Positions 32,501 to 41,984 of a stretch of DNA of 64,000 nucleotides are shown here, piece after piece (position 1 is the first letter of the stretch; every line of letters starts with the position of its first letter). The notes beneath the pieces were generated by a model that worked only from the letters and a program-made list of their open reading frames with translations, made no database searches and had not been told where the DNA came from. Source of the DNA: Bimuria novae-zelandiae CBS 107.79 (taxonomy: Eukaryota > Ascomycota > Dothideomycetes > Pleosporales > Didymosphaeriaceae). The stretch is from contig ML976725.1 in assembly GCA_010015655.1 (NCBI GenBank), positions 199,989-263,988 of the forward strand, in the 5' to 3' direction. The position numbers and the translations under genes are program-made.

Positions 32501-34389
32501 CTGCACGAGGTGTTCGAGGGCCTAAGGGCCTAAATAGCCTAATTATTAGTGCTAGGTCCACGTATTTGCCTTCTGCAGTCTTTATTTAGTGCGTGTATTA
32601 GTCTTGTAAGTGGCGTGCGCAGTATTAGTAGGAATACTACCTACTAGCCTTGTCTTGTGTTCTAAGACCTACTATCTATGTAGCTCTTAGAGTTCTGCTA
32701 GCATAGTATTGTCTCTTCTCTTTAGAGTTATTAGGTCTGCTCTTATATCCCACTAAAGGCCTTGCCTCCGGAGTAATTGGAACGATACAAGGTTGCAGAG
32801 CAGATTAGGGTAATAAGCTATATTATCTAGCTGTATTAATTAATTGCTATTTGCACTTTATACGTTAAGATAGACGCTCTTGTATCCTTTAATCCATATT
32901 TATGTATTCCCTGCCTATATAAAGTCTCTTGGCGCCGGTGGACAGTATGAGACAAAGCGATTAATGTTGTTAAAGATATAGTAGGTTGTGCCTGAATTAA
33001 GTATAGCTAAGCGTCGCAATAGGTACGTATTTAGGTTAGTGTAGAAGGATGCGGCGTTAAAGCTTGCTAGGATTTTAGTAATCTTACGTCTATCTAGTTA
33101 TTTATTATTAGCCTTAGTGATTTGAGGTGGAGTAGGAGTGTGTGATTGTTTAATTTTAAGTACCTGTAATTTAGCCTTTTTTGTTCCTTTTAACTTTTCT
33201 TAGAAGTCGGTATCATGTTCTAGCCTAAGCTTAACTAGCTTTACTATGAGAGGGTTTAGTATGAACTAGTCTAGCTGCTTGTCTAAAAAGGCATAGAAAT
33301 AGTCTTAAAGACTATAGCGTAGTTCACAAGTAGGGTAGTAATTGCCACTAACTACTATTAGCTTAAGGCTCTAAGGTGACTGCTTAGTTCTAGTACGTTA
33401 ACTATTATTTTATTATTTATAATTTTGAGGTCTTCCCTAACTTTTAGATAATGCTGCTTTATCCATAAGAGAGGCGTCCCTGTTTGTGGCCTAGGTGGGT
33501 TCACCACCTTTAGCAAGAGATGACCCTGCAGTAGTAAAAGCGCCCTTTTATTTGCCCTTAGTCAGGTGCTATAGGATTATATAGTCTTAGAAGAGTTTTA
33601 TTATGTGCTTCCGTAAGATAGCTGCATCCTTGCTTCTATATTGCTGGAAGGTCGTTACCCACATAGGTGCGACATAGACAACTGCCTTTATAAAGTCTTC
33701 TTTTACTAAGTTAAGCCTTTAAAGTTTTAGAACTTAATTAGTCTCTGCTTCTGTGGCTGCGTGATTGTACTTAGAGAGCCATGCAGCCTATAATCTAGCC
33801 GTTCTTATTAGCTTAAGCGCTTCTTAATACCTTGTTCTTAATCGTCTGTATTTATCTTAATGGTTAACCCTAATTATAATTATAAGGTTGTTTATCTATT
33901 ACTTAATTATTTCTTTAGAAATATAGTAGTTGTTCTGGAGATGCGCGGAGATTATTAACTAGAGAAAGGTAACCACCTTATTAAGGTCTGCCTTTTCTTC
34001 TTAATAGGCTCGATCTATGACCTTATAGATCTCGAGCTGTCCTTTATAGTAGTTACTATTATCTTTATATGCTTTCGCGCCTGCTAGCGATAGATAAGAT
34101 GGTAATATCAGTGCGTTATTTAGGTTCGCATTCGTGTAGACAGCGTTTAGCTGGTAGTTACCTATTAACGGCGGTATTAGCATAGCGGGTTTCTGCTTTA
34201 GTTCATCTATCAGCGCTGGGTCGATAATGTTCCAGACCTTAAGGAATTAGCATCTTGTTTTAAGCTGTTTCAGCCATGGTGTGTAATTCGTGTAGTTGGT
34301 CAGGATTACTATAGGATCTCTAAGTGTTAATAGGGCCATTGCAATTAGCTTAATAAGGTAGTATTAGTTAAGGTAGTGAGACTCTTAAT

Positions 34390-34693
34390 TGTTAGATTAG
34401 AAGGGTAATCTGATAAGATAAAAAGATAATAATTAATTAAGATAAATTAAGGTATGAATTGTGTGTGCTTGTCTCTAAGAGGTCTGGGACTTTACCTTTT
34501 ATCTTTAGGTTGCCTGCCTAGATATCCCTTACTTTATTCCTTACTTTATTCTTGCTTTATTCCTTGCTTTATTCCTTGCTTTATTCCTTGCGTTATTCCT
34601 TGCGCGTTGAGCGAGGGCGGAATGTAAGGGCGGAATGTACGGGCGTAAGTGCGCCAGCCTCCTTGCAGATGCAAAGGACCATGTAATCGGACA
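34390..34693 (-). repeat. 5' LTR of the copia element (304 bp)
   Basis: It starts TGTTAGATTAG and ends ...TCGGACA on the plus strand, and is followed by the TSD ACTCT. Differences from the partner LTR are mostly transitions plus one additional 12-bp tandem unit. Confidence 0.9.
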
Positions 34694-34830
34694 ACTCTCT
34701 ATTTTAAACCTATAATATAAACACTATACATAACTTAAAAAAGCAATAGCTATTACCTGTCATTTTATACTTTATATAATACTTTAACAGTAACTGAAAG
34801 CTATAGCTATAAAAAATACAAAATCTACTA

Positions 34831-36906
34831 ACGTATTCTACATGCGAGCTGCGCACCCGGGCGAGCTACGCGCTTTTATTAAGCCTACACTAACTTATAA
34901 TTAACGTATAATAGCTTAATAAAATAATAGTTAATCTAATTATAAGAAGTAAATATATAGCTTATCTTATAATTTATTTCTAATAACTAAATTTAGTTAA
35001 TCTAACGCGCTACTACCACGTATAATACGCCTAAATCTATACTATATAATAGAGACGCTATTATCCTCCTACGCGTTAAAATATAACTAAACTTAATTAA
35101 ACTTATAAAATTAAAGGAGGAAATAATTATTTAGTATTTTTTTTTATTTTACTAAGTAAAGATACCTTATAATTTTTACGTAAATTTAAAATATAGTAGA
35201 TACTTTACTAGCTACGCGTGACTAAGGCTAAATTAATAAAAACTAATTATTTAGCTTTATTAAGTATAAACTTAAATTTATAATAAGGTTTAATTATAAG
35301 CTAAACTACTTAAGAATGCTAAATAAGAATCTTACTATTATATTAAACTAGTTTTAACTTATATAATGTCGGTTGACCGGGGTTCATGAACGATGTACGC
35401 CCGAAGGCGTACACAAAGGGTTGAGCAGACACGTAGATTGGTTCTGTAATGGTTGCTACCTCTCATCTCAGCTGAGATGAGAGGTTATAACCTCCTGCCA
35501 AGCCCTGCACGGATGTCACATGAGGTAAGCTCATGTGACTCCGCACAAGGCTAGGAATCTACGTACGGACATATAAAATGTTAAAGACGAAGTACGGCAT
35601 AAAGGATAAAAATATATAAAAATTTAATAAGTTTAGTTTTATAATAGGCGTAATTTTAATAAGCTAAAAGGTTATTACTAGTTCTAAGAGGCGTAGGAGG
35701 CTAAAGCAGATATAAGAAAGGAATAAAAAGTAAATATTAATAATACTAAGCATTAGTAGCCTAAAGTAAAAGACCTTATCATTTATTATCTTTTAGGCAA
35801 AGATATATCTTGCTAATTAGTATACAAAGGATAACCTGTCCCCTTAATAAAGAATTATAGTCTTTGAGAATAGCTAAATAATAAATAAGCATAAAGTTAC
35901 GTAGGTTACGCATTTTAACTCGTGTATAAAGCGCTATATACAGAATATATATAAATTACTTATTATAGATAGCCACGAGAGCTATAGCTCCATTATTTTT
36001 AAGTAGTAATATAAGAATAATAAGATTATTTATTTTTATATACTACTACACTTATTTTATATTTTATAGCTACTAGATATAGATTATTTTTTACTACTAA
36101 ATAAGACGTACTTGCGCTAAGTTAAATAGCTAATGTAAAATTATATTAATTATATTACTAAAACTCAGTTTTAAACCATGTTTATTAACGCGTTTAGTAT
36201 ATTAATTAATAAAAAATAAATTAAAAAAAGATTTTGCTACACTAGTCTAGTATTTTTTTTATTTATAGTTAGTGTTAAGTTAATTAAATATATAATTAAA
36301 GACTTTACTAGCTCTTTTAGTTCAACCTATCCTTAATAATTATAAATATCTAGTAATACGTATAAGATTAGGAAGTAATTTACCTTAGTATTAAAAAAGT
36401 TTTTAATTATTATCTAAAGCTCCTTAATACTAATAAAAGAAATATTATTATTATTTATAAAAGGCGCGTAGAAGATAGCGTATATGGTTTAGCGAATAAA
36501 AGCCTAAATTAAAGAGCTTAAGAAGGCAAATATAGCTTACACAAAGCGGAAATTACGTAAAAGAACACGTATACAAGATAGAGGAACACTACTTACTGTA
36601 GAAGAACTATAGTTAGTAGCTATAAAAGAGCGTCCTGCGAAGAGGCAGCGCTTATAAGTAAGTAAAGAAAATAGTAAAGAGAGTAGCACGTAGCGCTAAA
36701 AGCTTTATAATAAGTATAATAAGCTAGGACATAACGTGCGAACCTGCTAAAAAACTAAAAAGTAATTTTTTAAATTAGATATTACTTTTCGTAGGTTATT
36801 TTTAGATAGTGTTAGTAGTAATAGTAATAATTAAGAAGTATAGGTTAGTATTACTAAGAAAAAGTGCGTAGCTCACCCAGGTGCGTAGCTCGTATATAGA
36901 ATACGT
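34831..36906 (+). mobile_element. Pogo/Fot1-type DNA transposon (family 1), RIP-mutated, carrying a solo LTR
   Basis: TIRs of about 43 bp begin ACGTATTCTA at the left and end TAGAATACGT at the right, with TA flanking both (34829-34830, 36907-36908). Internal coding on the plus strand is a wrecked DDE transposase: the S-F-I-I-G-V-I-L region near 35635, catalytic D-S-H-E-S-Y near 35970, and the tail with basic and Cys residues near 36640-36790. The two TIR copies differ only by transitions, as RIP would give. A 205-bp solo LTR (35367-35571) interrupts the coding part. Confidence 0.8.
35367..35571. repeat. Solo LTR (205 bp) with 5-bp TSD TATAA, not RIP-mutated
   Basis: It starts TGTCGGTTG and ends TACGGACA, and TATAA occurs on both sides (35362-35366, 35572-35576). 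Composition is balanced inside an AT-rich host. It contains two palindromes (CTCTCATCTCAG/CTGAGATGAGAG and CACATGAG...CTCATGTG). No internal retrotransposon region remains, so it arose by LTR-LTR recombination or is a very short element. Confidence 0.8.
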
Positions 36907-37350
36907 TATTATAAAGTTTATAATTTTAATTATTAATAACGCTATAAGTAACGCGCCTAAGTTCTATACGTGTAAAAATAATTATTAATTTGCGTATTAG
37001 CGTTATTCAAATCTAAAGTAAATAGAGTATAGTTATTAAAAAAACTAACTATAGGAAAAAAGCCATGAATCTTAAACATAAGTAAAAGGTTAGGCTTTTA
37101 AAACTATATTTAAAATTTTTAGAAAAGTATACTAGTAAATTTGTTTATTTATATTTAGGCCTATTACTTATATAGGTAATAAAAATAATAAGTATAGCTA
37201 GACATCTCGCCTTAAGCTACATTATATAATAAAAATAGCTATTAAAAATAAAATTAACAAATATATTAATGTTTTATAAATTTAGCATATTTTAGATTTT
37301 ATAAAGTAAAAAAATATGAAAAGTAATAAAAAGTAAAAATAAAAAAGTTA
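36907..37350. other. AT-rich spacer between two pogo elements
   Basis: RIP-like composition; no TIR, LTR or motif was seen. It is probably remnant of an older element into which both neighbours inserted. Confidence 0.5.
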
Positions 37351-40300
37351 ACGTACTCCACAAGCGAGTGGCCGGCATAAGCGAGTGACCGGAAACGCCA
37401 AGACCCTATTAAAATCTACACTCTACATAATAGTACAGAACGCCTATAAATAGTTATAAGAAATTATAGTGGGTTAATTTGCTTAGAATCTACTTTTACT
37501 TTTTTATATATATACGCGAATTATACCTAGCCTTATAATAGTATTTATAGCGCTATTAAGTTAATTTACTTTTATTAGCACGTATCTTCTTCTTTACTTT
37601 CTTCTTATTATTACGCACTATAAAGTTTTTTAGAGTAGCTAGCTAGTAGCCCTCTTTAGCTGTAAAAACCTTTTCTTATTATAATTACTTTTTTTTATAT
37701 AATTTCTATCGTGTAGCGGCCTTATTAGTAGCTTAAAGCTTAGTAATCTACTTCTATACTAATACTAGCTTCTACGCTACTGCTATAGCGTCTTTTATTA
37801 TTATTTTTAAAAATCTTAACTATACTTAATATAGAACTATTTAGGTGCTTTTAAATCCTTTTTTTACTAGCGTTAATTATAACATAAATTCTAAAGTATT
37901 ACTAGGCGGCTATAATTACAATAGGCTACTATTAGTTACTATTAGTAGTAGTATACGTAGGTAAACATTAAGCCTTAATATTACTACATTTAAGTTAAAA
38001 GAAATAAGGGTAGCACCTTAAATGCTTTTTTAAATATTATTTTAAGTAAATTATTGCTTTAAAAGTAGTACTAAAGTAAGGTAAGAACTTAATTATACGT
38101 AATATACGTAATATAGTTTTATATTAGATCTTTAGCTTAGCGCTTATACGCCTTCTTTAATAGTAAGAAATACCCTATATTTAGTAGCTATAGGAGGTAT
38201 GATAAATATAGAGATATATAAAGAGTAATAATTTTAATATTTTTATAGTATTACTAGAATTCAAGTACGTTATAGCTTTTATAACTATTAATAATAAGTA
38301 GCTAATAGCTACTAATAATATACTTTTTTTATTTACCTATTAAAGTGCTTTAGTTACTATAAACTAAGCTTATTTATTATTTAGCTATTCTTAAAAATTA
38401 TAATAACTTAATTATAAGGTAGATCCTTCTTTTTATACTAGATGGAGAGGTGGTGCTTACACTAGAAAATAAGGAAGGGTAGAGTCGCCTAGCATATTAT
38501 ATTAACGTACATGCATAGCGAGTGGCCGGAAATGCCAAGACCCCATCAAAACGTTCTATCAGCTACAGTATAACACGATATCTTAATAACGCAATAAACT
38601 ACCTAAATTAAAAAAGGCCTAATTATAGCTTACGCTTTAAGCTATTAAAGGAAACGCGCTACTCTTAATTTTACGTGCTATAGTAGTCTATAGCGTTACT
38701 AAAAAAAACACTATAATAAAGACGCGCTAGAACTACCTTTTAACGTAACTACGTACCTAACTTAATAAGACTTACTATAAGAGAGGAGTAGGCGATTATA
38801 TAGTATATACTTAACCTAGATACGTAAGGATTTCTACCCTAGCTTACTATTATAAAAAATATAGCTAATTCTTTACTAGCTGCACGCTATTATAAGCTAG
38901 TTAATTAAAAGTAGTCTTACTACTTTATTAAGCGCTAGCTAGAGCTCTAAGTTAAGTTTAATTAAAAGTATAACTATAAGAGAGCCTTCTATAAGGATCT
39001 TAAGGTTATACAGGCCTAGTTCTGGCTTATAGAGAATACTAAAGCCAAGTATAGTATCCTAGACAAAGACACCTATAACTTTAATAAAACTAGCTTTATA
39101 ATAGGTATAATATTAATAGGAATAGTTATTATAGTCTCTAAGCGTCGAGGCAAGCTAAAGAGCGTATAATAGGGTAATTAAAAGTAGATAATAGCTATCT
39201 ATAGTATTAACGCGATAGGGTGGGCGATCCTACCCTTCCTTATCTTCTAGGGCAAGCACCACCTCTCTGCCTAGTATAAAGAGAAGGGTCTACCTTATAA
39301 TTAGGTTATTATAGTCTCTAAGAACGGCTAAATAATAAATAAGCTTAGTTTACAGTAGCTAAAGCACTTTAACGCGCATATAAAAGGGCGTACTATTAGT
39401 AGTTATTAGCTATTTATTATTAATAGCTATAAGAGCTATAACTCGCTCGAATTCTAGCAATACTATAAGGTTAATAAAATTATTACTCTTTATATGCCTC
39501 CACATTCGTCGCACCTCCTATAGCTACTAAATATAGGGTGTTTCTCGCTGTTAAAGAAGGCGTATAGGCGCTAAGCTAAGGATCTAATACGTAACTATAT
39601 TACGTATATTACTAAAATTAAGTTCTTACCTTACTTTATTACTACTTTTAAGGCTATAATTACTTAAAGTAATATTTAAAGAAGCTTTTAAGGCGCTAGC
39701 CTTATTCCCCTTAATCTAAAAGTAATAATATTAAAGCTTAATATTTATCTGCGTACGCCTTTGCCTTATACTATACGTAATAGTACGTAGTAGTTATAAA
39801 TACTAAGTAATACTTTAGAATTAGGATCGTAATTAACGCTAGTAAAGGAGAGGATTTAAAGGCACCTAGATAGTTCCTTAATAAGTATAGTTAAAGTAAG
39901 TTAAAAAGCTTATAAAAGGCGCTAAGCTAATAGCGTATTTTTTAGTATTAATAACTAAGCATAATGCTACGCTTTAAGCCGCTAATAAGGCTACTACGTA
40001 ATAAAAATTTTATAAAAAAAGTAACTATAGTAGAAAGAAGTTCTTATAGCTGCTAATAGCTAGTAGCTAGCTACCCTAAAAGACCTTATAGCGCGAAATA
40101 ATAAGAAAAAGGCGAAGAAAAGGGCGCGCGCTAATAAAAACAAATTAACTTAATAGCGCTATAAATACTATAGCAAGACTAGGTATAATTCGTGCACATG
40201 TAAAAAAGAAGTAAAAGTAAATTCTAAGTAGATTAGCCTACTACAATTTCTTATAACTATTTATACGCGTTCTGTACTGTTGTGTAGAGTGTAGATTTTG

Positions 40301-41087
40301 ATGGGGTCTTGGCATTTCCGGCCACTCGCTATGCCCGGCCACTCGCTATGCCCGGCCACTCGCTATGCCCGGCCACTCGCTATGCATGTACGTTAATACC
40401 TTAATTAGCTATAGTCTACTTTTAATTATTTTACTATACGCTTTTTAGCCTATCTTAATACTTAAAATCTATAATAATTACTCCTATTAATATTATAGTT
40501 CTTATAAAACTAGTTTTATTAAAATTATAAGTATTTTTATCTAGAATATTATGCTTGGCTTTAGTATTCTTTATAAGCTAGAACTAGTCTTGTATAACCT
40601 TAGTATCCTTATAGAGAGCTATTTTATAGTTATACTTTTAACTTAACTTAGAGCTCTAACTAGCGCTTTATAAAGTTTATAGCTTAGTTTTAGCTAATAA
40701 ACTTACGGTACTACTTAGTTAGTAAGAAATTAATTAGATTTTTATAATAATAAGCTAGGGCGGAAATCCTTACGCGTTTAAGTTAAGTATATACTAAATA
40801 ATTACTTATTTCTCTACTAGAAGGAGATTTATATAGTTAAATATATACTTAAGTTAAAAGGTTACTCTAGTTTATCTTTATTTTAGTGTTCTTTTAATAA
40901 CGCTATAAATTATTATAGTATATAAAATTAAAAGTAGTATTTTTTTAATAGCTTATATCATAAGCTCTAACTAGGCTTTTTTAATTTTAATAATTAGTTA
41001 GGTAGTTAAGATATCGTGTTATACTATAGGTAATAGTATATTTTAACAGGGTCTTGGCATTTCCGGCCACTCGCTTGTGGAGTACGT
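37351..41087 (-). mobile_element. Pogo/Fot1-type DNA transposon (family 2, outer copy), interrupted by the inner copy
   Basis: TIRs begin ACGTACTCCACAAGCGAG at the left and mirror this at the right end (…GTGGAGTACGT), with TA on both sides (37349-37350, 41088-41089). Coding is on the minus strand; the C-terminal end of the transposase lies near 37400-37560. A second pogo copy sits at 38505-40393 within the coding part. Removing it and one TA leaves about 1846 bp, close to the inner copy's 1889 bp. Heavily RIP-mutated. Confidence 0.85.
38505..40393 (+). mobile_element. Pogo/Fot1-type DNA transposon (family 2, inner copy), complete, 1889 bp
   Basis: TIRs start ACGTACATGCATAGCGAG and end GCATGTACGT, with TA duplicated (38503-38504, 40394-40395). 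The plus strand codes a broken DDE transposase. Recognisable blocks are Y-N-F-N-K-T-S-F-I-I-G (39070-39110), S-K-R-R-G-K-L-K, G-W-A-I-L-P-F-L, the catalytic block N-S-Y-K-S-Y-N-S-L-E-F-Q-Q-Y and M-P-P-H-S-S-H-L-L. A C-terminal knuckle remnant lies near 40160-40205. The right end carries four tandem 17-bp units (40317-40385) against one at the left. The remnant at 2659-3650 is the same family. Confidence 0.9.
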
Positions 41088-41089
41088 TA

Positions 41090-41984
41090 ACTTTAAATTT
41101 TTAACTTTAAGCGTGTCTCTATATAATGGTAAGTAACTTAACAACTCTATATTAAAGAGCGAATCTATATAAGGATTATTTTATAGGCATCCCACTGTCG
41201 TGCGACTATACAGGTAATGCTATATTCTGGTATAAGATTGCTACAGAATTAGAGTTTAGTATACCAGTAGCGATTTATTATTCCAAGAATTGAGTGAGCA
41301 CTCTTTGCGAGTATCTACAGGGTACGTCTTTTCTTGACATTAATGTAAGTTGCGCGTTATGTGTTGTACACAGCTACACGGCGAAATGTTCTATTTTAAA
41401 ATACACATGTGTATTATAAGATAATTTAGGAGTACTAATATACAATCTTGAGCGGTCCGCGTTACGGAATTCATGACAGTGGTGACGCATCCTCCCGAGG
41501 TGCGCTAATCGCCGGGTGTTATTGTCGCGCGCACGGCGTCATTCCCGTGCCATGCAGCCGAACTACCCACCCGTACTTCACCGCACCAATGGGTCTCACC
41601 GGCCATCGCGAAATGCACCACACCGCATTGGTTGCATGCTATCAGCTAGCGGAATGCCATGCGGTAGCTTTGCTCGGTGCAAATTCGATGCGTGCCCCTC
41701 CTTGGGTGATAGCTCTCTTCCGAGGTTGTCAAAGAAATTCTTAAAAAGACGTTGGTACCCCTACGCTTGCGACTTATTATCGTACCTGTTATAGGTTTCT
41801 CTGTTGAGCGCAAGGAAAACGTATTGGCCGCTGGAATCCGGTGCAGTTTGTTGACGATTGGAGGTTCGTTGCACAGTGTGATACTTAGGTCGTTCTTGCG
41901 AGTCTCCCGCCCTACATTTTTCTCTCGGGAACGACTACAATTCCTACCCTTGAAAAATCATCGGAACGGCTTTAAACAACCACA
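41090..41984. other. Transition from AT-rich block to gene island; promoter of the dehydratase gene
   Basis: Composition switches from AT-rich to balanced at about 41440. Short frames after that (for example 41448-41744) lack motifs and lie upstream of the dehydratase start, so they are read as leader and promoter. Confidence 0.55.

Larger units (their letters stand above)
29230..34693 (-). mobile_element. Complete Ty1/copia-type LTR retrotransposon, RIP-mutated, with 5-bp TSD
   Basis: Two LTRs (29230-29521 and 34390-34693) bound the element, and ACTCT occurs on both sides (29225-29229, 34694-34698). Coding is on the minus strand. A Gag-like N-terminus lies near 33990-34350. A pre-integrase zinc motif C-x2-C-G-K and the start of integrase occupy about 32320-32510. 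Reverse transcriptase is at about 30560-30960, with N-A-F-V-H-A-K-L, L-H-K-A-L-Y-G-L and F-Y-M-D-D-L-I-I-A. The order Gag-Int-RT is the copia order. A purine tract (AAGGGGGTG on the minus strand) abuts the 3' LTR. Stops are scattered, so the copy is dead. It occupies AT-rich DNA and no other element interrupts it. Confidence 0.85.

Noticed and set aside
41448..41794. Two plus-strand frames upstream of the dehydratase as a small gene
   Set aside because: No motif; they overlap each other and lie where the leader and promoter are expected.
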